From contig CAMAYG010000008.1 in the NCBI GenBank assembly GCA_945862535.1, forward strand, positions 1 to 61,420: a stretch of DNA of 61,420 nt, read 5' to 3'. The notes under the pieces were generated by a model that saw only the letters and a program-made list of their open reading frames with translations, had not been told where the DNA came from and searched no databases. This document shows positions 52,798-61,420 of the stretch, one piece after another. The DNA is from Rickettsia typhi. Its GTDB lineage: Bacteria > Pseudomonadota > Alphaproteobacteria > Rickettsiales > UBA1997. Each line of letters starts with the position of its first letter. Within the stretch, counting starts at the first letter, position 1. The position numbers and the translations under genes were made by a program.

Positions 52798-54264
52798 ATG
52801 GATAGCGAAAAAATTATAAATCAAGTTCTTGAGGTTCTTAAAAATAAAAAAATTGAAAATGATGCCGATTTAAAGAAAATTATAAAAAGAATAGATGAAG
52901 AAAGCGATAAACTAAAAGTAATTACTAAGAAAAAAAACGAAGATGACAATAATACAATCTTAAAATTACAGTCTAAAATTTCAGACTTAATTAATAAAAA
53001 AGATAATCAGATGGTTGATCTAAGGTTAAAATTAAACAACGATTACTCTATTGAACTCTTCGTAAAAAATATTTTTTATGCAAAAAACAGTAAAAGCGAA
53101 AGCGTTAAAATAGAAAACTTAAAATCAAATATAACCACGCATCCATATAAATTCACTAATCCAACAATTGAAGCTAATTTAATCAATTTATTTTATTCAA
53201 AAAAACAAATTAAAAAAGACGGATATTTTTATTCTGGAAATATTAATGAAAGCGATGCTTTTGACTGCTCTGGCAACGCTAGCACCATTCCAAAATTGGT
53301 AGAGATATATGAATTTTTAAATATCAGAATTAACAACAATTCTGCAATTATTGATTTAATAAATGATGATAACGATTTTATAATTAGAACTTTAGAAAAT
53401 ATCAAAAAAAATCATCAGGATTTTAAAATAAATTACAAAGATTTTAAAGAAAAACTAAGAGATTTTTATTATTCAAATTCTAGCTTAAAATCGACTCATA
53501 GCCTTATTAAGCAAGTTTATTTTCCTACAAAAGAATCTTATCATTTGTTGTCAATTTTGTCGCCATCAATTTTGATGAATGAGTTAAATTTAAGAATTAA
53601 ATCAACAAACAAAATATCTTATGAATTAAGATCCAATGAAAAAGATTATGCAAAATTTTCTAATTTGTTTGTAATCGGCTTTAATGACGGTGACTTTTAC
53701 AAAATGCTAAACATTAGCAATATAAACAAAAATAACGCTGGTAAATTCTATCTCCTACCATCTTTACCGCCAATCCTTGAAAAACGCGATGTCAGACTGC
53801 CAAAAACTGATTTCTTTCATCAATCTCTCAATAAATATCGCTTTAAATCTCACTTCGAACAATTAGAAAAATTCATTCAAGATAAAAGAAATAACAAAAA
53901 AATTCGTGATTCGATCACTGATATTATTGGCTCCATAACCGATGATGTAATTAATGTAATTTATAAAATTCGTGATTTCAAAATCGGTTGGAGCGAAGAA
54001 GAAAATTATAAAAATTTATCAAAAAATCAAAAAATTTTACTCGATAATTTTCATCAAGAAGATAGATATAGCAATGATTCATGGCTTGATGATTTTATCG
54101 AAGATTTAGCTCGCTGGATTTTAAAATGTTATAATAAATTTTATCCCGACACCGCCAAAAATTTTGGCGATGATGAGTTGGCGGGCTTTGAGAGAAGAAT
54201 AAATATTAATTTACCATATGAAGTTAAAAAATCATTAAACCAAGATAAGGAGTATTTTAGATGA
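52798..54264 (+). CDS. csy1: Csy1 (Cas8f), large subunit of the type I-F surveillance complex
   Basis: A 488-residue Cas8f that caps the 5' end of the crRNA complex and reads the PAM. Conserved segments are LIKQVYFPTKESYHLLSILSPSIL (about 240-263) and FYLLPSLPP (about 319-327), then the helical C-terminal bundle. It is about 50 residues longer than the Pseudomonas protein because of an N-terminal coiled-coil-like extension rich in Lys/Asp/Glu. ATG at 52798 is preferred because it has AAGGAG at 52782-52787, about 10 bases upstream, and follows the BRO gene stop by 4 bases. Its stop overlaps the csy2 start (ATGA). Confidence 0.92.
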   Translation: MDSEKIINQVLEVLKNKKIENDADLKKIIKRIDEESDKLKVITKKKNEDDNNTILKLQSKISDLINKKDNQMVDLRLKLNNDYSIELFVKNIFYAKNSKSESVKIENLKSNITTHPYKFTNPTIEANLINLFYSKKQIKKDGYFYSGNINESDAFDCSGNASTIPKLVEIYEFLNIRINNNSAIIDLINDDNDFIIRTLENIKKNHQDFKINYKDFKEKLRDFYYSNSSLKSTHSLIKQVYFPTKESYHLLSILSPSILMNELNLRIKSTNKISYELRSNEKDYAKFSNLFVIGFNDGDFYKMLNISNINKNNAGKFYLLPSLPPILEKRDVRLPKTDFFHQSLNKYRFKSHFEQLEKFIQDKRNNKKIRDSITDIIGSITDDVINVIYKIRDFKIGWSEEENYKNLSKNQKILLDNFHQEDRYSNDSWLDDFIEDLARWILKCYNKFYPDTAKNFGDDELAGFERRININLPYEVKKSLNQDKEYFR

Positions 54265-55283
54265 GAAGATTTATTTTAATTCCACACTTAAAAATTCACA
54301 ATGCCAATGCCCTTAGTAGCCCGTTTACTATTGGCTTGCCAGCCATGACAGCTTGGCTTGGCGGAACTCATGCTTTGCAACGAAAATTAAATCAAAATGG
54401 CTTTGAAGATTTGATTTTTAAAGCGGTAGCGGTGAGTTGCCACAATATCGATTTACAAACTTATAAGGCCAAAAATGGTTACGATTCTTCGTTAATTTTA
54501 ACTAGAAATCCGCTTGATAAAGATAGCAATCCACCATCAATTATTGAAGAAGCTCGATGTCATCTTAAAGTTTCGCTATTAATTGAATTTAGTGGAGCGG
54601 ATGGCGAAGAAATTGAAAAACTCGAAGATCAAGTCGATAAAAATAATAAAAATAAAATTTCTAAAACTGGAAAAATTTATCACCAATTACAAAAAATGAA
54701 ATTCGCTAGTGGCGATATTTTGGATTTTGGAAAAATCGAAATTTTATATCTTAATGAAAATGGCGATGAATTCAACCAGCAATTAAAAAAAATCACCAAT
54801 AAATTAATGCTCGGCAATGTTATTATTTCAAGAAGCGATTTAATGAAAGAGGCTATGGAGCAAGGCCAAGACTCTCTCGATGCCATGCTCGATTATTTAA
54901 AAATTTATCATCAAGTTGAAAAAGAAGATAAAGAAAATATCGAAAATTCCGCTTCGCCAAATGATAAAAATCTTGAAGATAAAAAAGTAAAATGGAAATC
55001 TTATCGCAAAAGTTCAGGCTGGCTGGTGCCAATCGCCGTAGGCTTTCATGGCATTTCTGAAATCGCTGAAATTGGCAAGGTTAAAAATCAACGCGACCCC
55101 GAAACACCTCATCGTTTTGCTGAAAGTATTGTTACTCTAGGTCAATTCATTATGCCTTATCGCATCACCGATATTGATGAAATGCTGTGGGAATATGAAT
55201 ATCAAGCAGAAAATAATTTATATTTATGCAAAACTTTAAAAACTTTTAATAATTTAAACAAAAACAAGGAGCAAAATGTCTAA
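54261..55283 (+). CDS. csy2: Csy2 (Cas5f) of the type I-F complex
   Basis: RAMP-fold subunit of 340 residues that holds the 5' handle of the crRNA together with Csy1. Typical features are the N-terminal RRFILIPHLKIHNANALSSPFTIGLPAMTAWLGGTHALQR, the central GWLVPIAVGFHGISEI and the C-terminal PHRFAESIVTLGQFIMPYRI, close to Pseudomonas Csy2 spacing. An Asp/Lys-rich insertion (about 115-135) and another (about 225-245) account for its slightly greater length. It has AAGGAG at 54247-54252, overlaps csy1 by 4 bases and csy3 by 8. Confidence 0.94.
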   Translation: MRRFILIPHLKIHNANALSSPFTIGLPAMTAWLGGTHALQRKLNQNGFEDLIFKAVAVSCHNIDLQTYKAKNGYDSSLILTRNPLDKDSNPPSIIEEARCHLKVSLLIEFSGADGEEIEKLEDQVDKNNKNKISKTGKIYHQLQKMKFASGDILDFGKIEILYLNENGDEFNQQLKKITNKLMLGNVIISRSDLMKEAMEQGQDSLDAMLDYLKIYHQVEKEDKENIENSASPNDKNLEDKKVKWKSYRKSSGWLVPIAVGFHGISEIAEIGKVKNQRDPETPHRFAESIVTLGQFIMPYRITDIDEMLWEYEYQAENNLYLCKTLKTFNNLNKNKEQNV

Positions 55284-56403
55284 AGAAAAAATACCAAGCG
55301 TTCTATCATTTGAAAAAAAATTAGTGCCGTCAGATGGCTATTTCTATGGAGCCAAATGGAATGAAATAAATTTTGATAATCTTCAAGAAACTAAAAAACA
55401 ACCACTAAGAATTATTGAAAAATCGGTGCGAGGAGTTATTGGTAATAGATTTAATTCAAAAGATGCTCAACTTTTTGAAAAAGATCCAAGCAAGCTTGAT
55501 GCAAAGGTTGAAAACGCCAATTTACAAACCATCGATTCTTGTTTTCTCGGAGAAAGTCAAGATACTTTAATCATGCATTTTACTTTAAAAATTTTAAGCG
55601 GTTTGGAAAGTCCTTGGGTGTCAAATGGCAAAGAATTTAATATTTTATATCCGCAAATTATTAAAAAATATCACGACAAATTTGGCTTTTATGAATTAGC
55701 CAAGAGATATGCCATTAACATTGTCAATGCCCGTCATTTATGGAGAAATCGAGTTGGTGCCGAAAATATTAAAGTTTTAATTAAAATAAATAATCAAGAA
55801 AATATTTTAAAATTTGATGCTAAAAAATTTGATTTGAAAAATTTTGATTATTCGCCAGAAGGAGATTTACAAACTTTAACCAATCACATTGCTAATGCTC
55901 TTGCAGGCGTTAATGAATATGCAGATAATGCTTTAATTTTAGATATTAATGTTTTTGCTAAAGTTGGAATCGCACAAGATGTTTATCCGAGCGAAGAGCT
56001 CGTTCTCGACAAAGGAAACTCAAAAGGTAAAGGTGAAAAAAGTAAAATTTTATACAAAATTAAAATCAATAATGACGAAGAAATTGCAGGAATGCATTCG
56101 CAAAAAATTGGCAATGCATTGAGAACAATTGATTCTTGGTATCCAGAATTAAATGACAATGGCAATAACCCAATAGCTATTGAGCCTTACGGCTCGGTTA
56201 CAACTCTTGGTAAGGCATTTCGTAAACCAAAAGTCAAAAGTGATTTTTACAGTTTATTTGATAATTTATTTTTAGGCAAAACCTTGTTTGAAGCTATGAA
56301 GGATAATGATTTACATTATATTATCGCCATATTAATTAGAGGTGGAATTTTCGGCGAATCAGAAAAATCAGGCAAAAAAAACAACGACTCAACCGAAGAA
56401 TAA
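55276..56403 (+). CDS. csy3: Csy3 (Cas7f), backbone subunit of the type I-F complex
   Basis: A 375-residue Cas7-type protein that polymerises along the spacer part of the crRNA to form the helical backbone. Family segments include LPSVLSFEKKLVPSDGYFYGAKW-like N-terminus, VRGVIGNRF, NLQTIDSCFLGESQDTLIMHFTLKIL, ARHLWRNRVGAENIKVLI and EPYGSVTTLGKAFRKP. Strong AAGGAG at 55266-55271 suits the high copy number needed (six per complex). The last residues are a Lys/Asn/Asp-rich tail. It overlaps csy2 by 8 bases and is followed by cas6f after 4 bases. Confidence 0.94.
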   Translation: MSKEKIPSVLSFEKKLVPSDGYFYGAKWNEINFDNLQETKKQPLRIIEKSVRGVIGNRFNSKDAQLFEKDPSKLDAKVENANLQTIDSCFLGESQDTLIMHFTLKILSGLESPWVSNGKEFNILYPQIIKKYHDKFGFYELAKRYAINIVNARHLWRNRVGAENIKVLIKINNQENILKFDAKKFDLKNFDYSPEGDLQTLTNHIANALAGVNEYADNALILDINVFAKVGIAQDVYPSEELVLDKGNSKGKGEKSKILYKIKINNDEEIAGMHSQKIGNALRTIDSWYPELNDNGNNPIAIEPYGSVTTLGKAFRKPKVKSDFYSLFDNLFLGKTLFEAMKDNDLHYIIAILIRGGIFGESEKSGKKNNDSTEE

Positions 56404-56407
56404 TTTT

Positions 56408-57268
56408 ATGAAATTTTATCAAGAAATTACATTAATTCCCAATCACGAGATTGATAAAAGTTTTATCCTCGCCCGCCTCTTCTACCTTACCCATCTAGGT
56501 TTGGTCGAGGTGGCGAAGATTGGCAATAATCCCAATAAATCCAATATTGCCATTGCCTTTCCTGATTATCAATATAACGAAAATATTGGCACTAAAAAAG
56601 ACGAGGGCAATAAAAATACCAACAATGAAAGCCCTGCCAAAAAAGGCTTTGGCATTATTGGCTCTAAGGTTCGTCTCTTTGCAAAAAATAGTGTAGATTT
56701 AGAAAATTTCAATGCTAATTCAAGATTTTCATCAATCATTGATTATGTTAAAATCACCGAAATTCTCGAGGTGCCGGCTTCTAAAATCAGCTCTTATGCG
56801 GTTTTTATGAGGCATCAAGAAAAATCCAATCTGCAAAAAATTTCTAAAAGATATTTGGATCGAGAACAGAAATTATTGAATATTATAAATAATTCACCAA
56901 ACCAAGCAGAAATCACTAAAGCTCAACAACAATTAACAGCTCGCCAAAATCGCCGTCAAAACCTAGATATTAATCAATTTATTGCCAGCGAAGAATATAA
57001 TAAAAAACAATTAGCAAAAGTCTTTTTGCCTTATATCAATGTTAAAAGCAATGATAAAAATTCCCCAGAAAAATTAGAAGAAAAATCACCAGAAAAACCG
57101 CAAGAAAATCAGCAAAATTATTTTAAATTATGGGTCAAGAAAATTAAAGTTTCGGCGGAAGTTTCCGGTGAATTTAGCACTTACGGCTTCGCTCAAAACC
57201 TTAATGGCAAAGGTTCGGGCACTAATTTAGTCGACATAAATCAACTGCCTACCATCCCTGAATTTTAA
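56408..57268 (+). CDS. cas6f: Cas6f (Csy4), crRNA-processing endoribonuclease
   Basis: A 286-residue nuclease that cuts the repeat hairpin and stays bound to the 3' end of the crRNA. The N-terminus FYQEITLIPNHEIDKSFILA-like matches Csy4, with His29 (in YLTHLGLVE) at the position of the Pseudomonas catalytic histidine and AIAFPDY after it. The QEKSN segment corresponds to the QAKSN region containing the second active-site residue. An Arg/Gln-rich helix (TARQNRRQN) likely grips the hairpin, and the protein ends YGF...PEF. It is about 100 residues longer than Pseudomonas Csy4 because of insertions. ATG at 56408 is chosen; an ATG 66 bases upstream lies inside csy3 and adds non-family sequence. 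Confidence 0.9.
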   Translation: MKFYQEITLIPNHEIDKSFILARLFYLTHLGLVEVAKIGNNPNKSNIAIAFPDYQYNENIGTKKDEGNKNTNNESPAKKGFGIIGSKVRLFAKNSVDLENFNANSRFSSIIDYVKITEILEVPASKISSYAVFMRHQEKSNLQKISKRYLDREQKLLNIINNSPNQAEITKAQQQLTARQNRRQNLDINQFIASEEYNKKQLAKVFLPYINVKSNDKNSPEKLEEKSPEKPQENQQNYFKLWVKKIKVSAEVSGEFSTYGFAQNLNGKGSGTNLVDINQLPTIPEF

Positions 57269-57278
57269 AATTTAGCAA

Positions 57279-58223
57279 ATGGCAAATCATTTTAATTCCT
57301 TGGATTTAAAAACTATTTTACATTCTAAGAGGGCAAATATTTATTATCTCGAAAAATGTCGGGTTTTGGTCAAAGATGGTCGGGTGGTTTATTTAACCGA
57401 AGAAAAGAAACAAAATTCTTATTACAATATTCCCATCGCCAACACTACAGTAATATTGCTTGGAATCGGCACTTCAATTACCCAATCTGCGGTTCGTATG
57501 CTCGCTTCGGCATCGGTCTTAATTGGCTTTAGTGGCAATGGCGGAACTCCATTAATTTCTGGCAATGAAGTTGAGTGGCTTTGTCCGCAAAGCGAATATC
57601 GCCCGACTGAATATTTACAAGGCTGGATGAGATTTTGGTTTGATGATAATAAAAGGCTCGAAATCGCCAAAAATTTTCAAAAATCTCGCTTGCAATTCTT
57701 ATTACAAACTTGGAAAAATGATCGCGATTTAAAACAAGAAGGCTTTGTAATTAACGATGAAATTGAAAATTTACTGCAAAATTTTTATCAAGAAATTGAT
57801 TTAGCAAAAAAACCGGGGGACTTACTCCTGCAAGAAGCTCTGCTTACTAAACAACTTTACAAAATTGCCGGCAAAATTACTAAAATTGAAAATTTTACTC
57901 GCGAAAGAGAGGCTGGCGATTTGGCTAATATTTTTTTAAATCACGGTAATTATCTGGCCTATGGCTTGGGTGCTACAACTCTATGGGTTTTGGGCATTCC
58001 TCATGCCTTTGCAGTAATGCATGGTAAAACTCGCCGAGGTGCTTTGGTCTTCGATGTAGCCGATTTAATTAAGGATGCGATTATTCTGCCTTGGGCATTT
58101 ATTTGTGCCAAAGAAAAAATGCGCGAACAAGAATTCCGTCAGCAAATTTTACAAAAATTTATCGAGCACAAAGCCTTGGATATGATGTTTGAAGAGGTCA
58201 AAACCAATGCCCTAAAATTTTAA
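57279..58223 (+). CDS. cas1: Cas1 integrase, type I-F
   Basis: Spacer integrase of 314 residues that works with the Cas2 part of Cas2-3. The N-terminal beta domain has LDLKTILHSKRANIYYLEKCRVL and TTVILLGIGTSITQSAVRMLA. The C-terminal helical domain has the metal ligands Glu186 (LLQEALLTKQLY), His248 (AVMHGKTRRGALVFD) and Asp259/Asp262 (DVADLIKDA). It is 10 bases after cas6f and 235 bases before the first repeat. In most I-F loci cas1 heads the operon before cas2-3, so its location at the array-proximal end is unusual. Confidence 0.95.
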   Translation: MANHFNSLDLKTILHSKRANIYYLEKCRVLVKDGRVVYLTEEKKQNSYYNIPIANTTVILLGIGTSITQSAVRMLASASVLIGFSGNGGTPLISGNEVEWLCPQSEYRPTEYLQGWMRFWFDDNKRLEIAKNFQKSRLQFLLQTWKNDRDLKQEGFVINDEIENLLQNFYQEIDLAKKPGDLLLQEALLTKQLYKIAGKITKIENFTREREAGDLANIFLNHGNYLAYGLGATTLWVLGIPHAFAVMHGKTRRGALVFDVADLIKDAIILPWAFICAKEKMREQEFRQQILQKFIEHKALDMMFEEVKTNALKF

Positions 58224-58458
58224 TTATTACCTACTTTAATTAGCCGAAAAAAACCATCAAACAAAATATTTTTCAAAAATTAGTTTTGCATTATAAAATC
58301 TTTCTAATAAAATCAACCCAAATTTTAACCAAATTTTTTTTGAGAATTCTGAAGCCCCGAAAATAAAGGCTTCGCAAGACTATCAAAAAACTTTGGTTAA
58401 AAACCAAAAATACCTCCAGCAATATTGATTTATCTCGATATTTTCAAAATATTTTCGT
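58224..58458 (+). promoter_or_regulatory. CRISPR leader
   Basis: A+T-rich 235-base spacer between cas1 and the first repeat, the expected place for the array promoter and integration signals. Two inverted repeats are visible: GAAGCC/GGCTTC (58351-58373), which could end the cas transcript, and TTTGGTT/AACCAAA with an AAA loop (58392-58408). The I-F integration host factor site (WATCAA-N4-TTR) is only approximated (AATCAACCCAAATTT near 58311). Orientation (array read on the plus strand) follows from the repeat's 3' handle. Confidence 0.7.
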
Positions 58459-61420
58459 ATAAACTGCCGCACAGGCAGCTTAGAAAAATATCTTTCTTTA
58501 GGCATCAATGATATCACCATAAACTGCCGCACAGGCAGCTTAGAAATTCAGAAAAATATATAAATTGGGAATAAAAATATAAACTGCCGCACAGGCAGCT
58601 TAGAAATAAAGAAAGATATTGGAGTGATAATGTTGCATATAAACTGCCGCACAGGCAGCTTAGAAAAATTAAATTTACAATTACCAATCCAAATATCCAT
58701 AAACTGCCGCACAGGCAGCTTAGAAATTACGGCGATGACCAAAGAATTGGATTAGCTTATAAACTGCCGCACAGGCAGCTTAGAAATCGGGAAAGTTGCA
58801 ATATCACTACTCTTTATTATAAACTGCCGCACAGGCAGCTTAGAAAAGTCTTTTTTGTGCCGTTCTAGTCGTTCCGAAATAAACTGCCGCACAGGCAGCT
58901 TAGAAAAGCAAGATTTTCTTTCAACGATCTATAAAGTCATAAACTGCCGCACAGGCAGCTTAGAAAAAAAGCATAAATGTCATTTTCGTAAATTTTGAAT
59001 AAACTGCCGCACAGGCAGCTTAGAAAAAGTTATAATTGAAGCGGCCGTTGATCGTGCAATAAACTGCCGCACAGGCAGCTTAGAAAGCAGGTTGGCACTT
59101 GTTGACTCTAGACGAGTGATAAACTGCCGCACAGGCAGCTTAGAAAAACAGCCAAAGCAGTTTTCACTTTAAATGTGCATAAACTGCCGCACAGGCAGCT
59201 TAGAAACTTTCAATAACTACCCTCAGCTCATAATTATCATAAACTGCCGCACAGGCAGCTTAGAAATACAACCCTTACAACGGCGGTCTTGGAAGAATAT
59301 AAACTGCCGCACAGGCAGCTTAGAAAAGCAAGAATAAGAACACAAGCTGGATCGTTTTATAAACTGCCGCACAGGCAGCTTAGAAAGAAGAGCTAAAACT
59401 GGCATCTGTTATAAACAAATAAACTGCCGCACAGGCAGCTTAGAAACACTGTCAATAATATTTCCGCTACTGTTAAAAATAAACTGCCGCACAGGCAGCT
59501 TAGAAAGTATTTTTTAGCATTTTCTAAAAAGTTGCTTGATAAACTGCCGCACAGGCAGCTTAGAAACTATTTTCATTTTATTTTAACTTTTTTTAATGAT
59601 AAACTGCCGCACAGGCAGCTTAGAAAAGCCGTTTTGCTTAACAGCAGCTAAAACTACTATAAACTGCCGCACAGGCAGCTTAGAAAGAGCCTAAAGGATT
59701 CTTTTGCTATTGCTTTAGATAAACTGCCGCACAGGCAGCTTAGAAAATTTTGTTTAACAGCTTCCAAAACTACTTCTTATAAACTGCCGCACAGGCAGCT
59801 TAGAAAGTGTTATCGTGCTTGAAAAATAGTTAAGTGCTATAAACTGCCGCACAGGCAGCTTAGAAAGTTCAAGAATGGGGGGTAGGGCTTTACAATGTGC
59901 ATAAACTGCCGCACAGGCAGCTTAGAAAAACAAATCAAGAAAATCTGTTTAAGGTTGTAAATAAACTGCCGCACAGGCAGCTTAGAATGGCCATACAATA
60001 GTAGAAATATAAACTGCCGCACAGGCAGCTTAGAAACGTAATCAACTGTTCTAACTCTTGTTTAGCTAATAAACTGCCGCACAGGCAGCTTAGAAATTGT
60101 CTATGTCGCCGAAGAAGTCGTAATCTTTATAAACTGCCGCACAGGCAGCTTAGAAATTGCCAACAACCCTGCCGTTGCATTCCACGGGATAAACTGCCGC
60201 ACAGGCAGCTTAGAAATTGTCTATGTCGCCGAAGAAGTCAAATTCTTTATAAACTGCCGCACAGGCAGCTTAGAAAACGGCACCGATGCTATACAATTCG
60301 ATAAAACAATAAACTGCCGCACAGGCAGCTTAGAAAACCTGATCTGAAGATCTGTTAAGTTGCCAGCCATAAACTGCCGCACAGGCAGCTTAGAAATCAA
60401 GAGTCAACAAATGCCAGCCTGAATCCTGATAAACTGCCGCACAGGCAGCTTAGAAACTTAAAACCAAAATACTTTGTCAAGCAACTTTTATAAACTGCCG
60501 CACAGGCAGCTTAGAAAAAGTTATAGTTGAAGCGGCCGTTGATCGGGATATAAACTGCCGCACAGGCAGCTTAGAAAACCTCTTTATTGTTTTGAAAACT
60601 TTTGCTTGCATAAACTGCCGCACAGGCAGCTTAGAAATTGGGATTCTGGACTTGTCGGGGTCTTGTTAGATAAACTGCCGCACAGGCAGCTTAGAAAGTC
60701 AGCTTCGAGCGGTTCACAAAATTCTTTTAATAAACTGCCGCACAGGCAGCTTAGAAAATAAATTAAATTTAGGCAACTATTAGATGCTTATAAACTGCCG
60801 CACAGGCAGCTTAGAAAAACAACGGCAGGAATGTTAGAAAAAGTGCTTGAATAAACTGCCGCACAGGCAGCTTAGAAACTCTATCGTAAAATAATGGATT
60901 GGTTTTAATAATAAACTGCCGCACAGGCAGCTTAGAAATAATCATTGTTATCTCATCAACAAGAGTTAGGATAAACTGCCGCACAGGCAGCTTAGAAATA
61001 CAACCCTTCCAACGGCGGTCTTGGAGAAATATAAACTGCCGCACAGGCAGCTTAGAAAAGAAATCATACCAATCGCGAATTTCTCATTCAATAAACTGCC
61101 GCACAGGCAGCTTAGAAATAGATTTTTAAAGGCTATAATGCTAACTGATATATAAACTGCCGCACAGGCAGCTTAGAAACGCCGCTACAAAAGTTGTTGC
61201 TTTTAGTTTTTATAAACTGCCGCACAGGCAGCTTAGAAATTAAAATAGTTTTGGAAGCGATTAAAAAAGACATAAACTGCCGCACAGGCAGCTTAGAAAT
61301 AGAGTACAAAAAAAACGGTGTTGTTGCACTTATAAACTGCCGCACAGGCAGCTTAGAAAGCACTTTAACGATTGTATTTACGATCCGACTCATAAACTGC
61401 CGCACAGGCAGCTTAGAAAA
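58459..61420 (+). CRISPR. Type I-F CRISPR array, at least 50 repeats, runs off the window
   Basis: Fifty 28-base repeats (ATAAACTGCCGCACAGGCAG then CTTAGAAA) start at 58459 and every 60-62 bases thereafter; the last complete one is at 61392-61419. The hairpin is CTGCC-GCACA-GGCAG. Cutting after base 20 gives the 8-base handle CUUAGAAA, as in Pseudomonas I-F (CUAAGAAA). Spacers are mostly 32 bases, with 33 at spacers 34, 40 and 45, 34 at spacer 24, and 20 at spacer 26. Repeats are essentially identical across the array apart from repeat 26, whose last base is T. At least four spacer pairs are near-duplicates (see findings). Open frames across the array are artefacts of the repeat. Confidence 0.99.

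Noticed and set aside
48520-58223. Tn7-like CRISPR-associated transposon (type I-F3)
   Set aside because: Cas1 and a full Cas2-3 nuclease are present, csy1 and csy2 are separate, and no tniQ or tnsA/B/C genes are seen.
58459-61405. Several open frames on both strands across the array, with repeated SKLPVRQFI or INCRTGSLE peptides
   Set aside because: They are translations of the CRISPR repeat with 32-base spacers, not genes.

Overview
The window is a strongly A+T-rich, gene-dense stretch of an alphaproteobacterial chromosome, probably from a host-associated, Rickettsiales-like organism. The lineage call rests on four genes: a COQ9-family gene (typical of alphaproteobacteria and mitochondria), an isocitrate dehydrogenase with the long Rickettsia-type C-terminal extension, an IleRS fragment that looks like the eukaryote-like class, and a HdaA-like gene. 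The species cannot be named from sequence alone. Intergenic gaps are short, many genes overlap or abut, and insertion-sequence and palindromic-repeat debris lies at the left edge.

Layout. 1-1640: wreck of an IS4-type transposase, small palindromic repeats and a second transposase remnant. 1645-3605: a type II restriction-modification pair. 3680-9935: ftsY, an NlpD/EnvC-like lipoprotein, a prepilin peptidase, an N-terminal fragment of alaS and fadJ. 10329-22626: a long plus-strand run of rbfA, dxr, rseP, frr, uppS, cdsA, dacA, a second prepilin-peptidase-like gene, ahcY, greA, an AmiC-type amidase, phoU and pgsA, dominated by envelope biogenesis. 22662-24648: a second restriction-modification pair. 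24745-31531: N-terminal half of ileS facing the N-terminal two thirds of dnaE across a tandem-repeat scar, then skp, bioF and erpA. 31707-40157 (minus strand): two adenine methyltransferases without partners, NADP-type icd, a histidine decarboxylase, the C-terminal third of dnaE, COQ9, nadK and ssb. 40472-41536: an internally duplicated protein ending in a CaaX-like prenylation box. 41643-48163 (minus strand): an interrupted gene, qor, ymdB, a ferredoxin-NADP reductase, Rickettsia-type icd, hdaA and the Rieske protein gene petA.

48520-61420 is a complete type I-F CRISPR-Cas locus: cas2-3, a BRO-N/DinD-like gene, csy1, csy2, csy3, cas6f, cas1, an A+T-rich leader and an array of at least 50 repeats that runs off the window. 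The surveillance complex (Csy1-Csy2-Csy3-Cas6f), the processing nuclease, the effector nuclease-helicase and the adaptation proteins are all present with recognisable key residues. Two things depart from the usual I-F layout: cas1 sits next to the array instead of before cas2-3, and a BRO-N/DinD-like putative DNA-binding regulator is embedded in the operon. Four pairs of spacers are near-duplicates whose differences read as substitutions in homologous coding sequence, so related invaders appear to have been sampled repeatedly.

The strongest leads are (i) the I-F operon with its BRO/DinD gene and paired spacers, (ii) the possible host-prenylated effector at 40472, and (iii) the cluster of broken essential genes (alaS, ileS, dnaE), with the two parts of dnaE in swapped order 7.7 kb apart and each still looking translatable.
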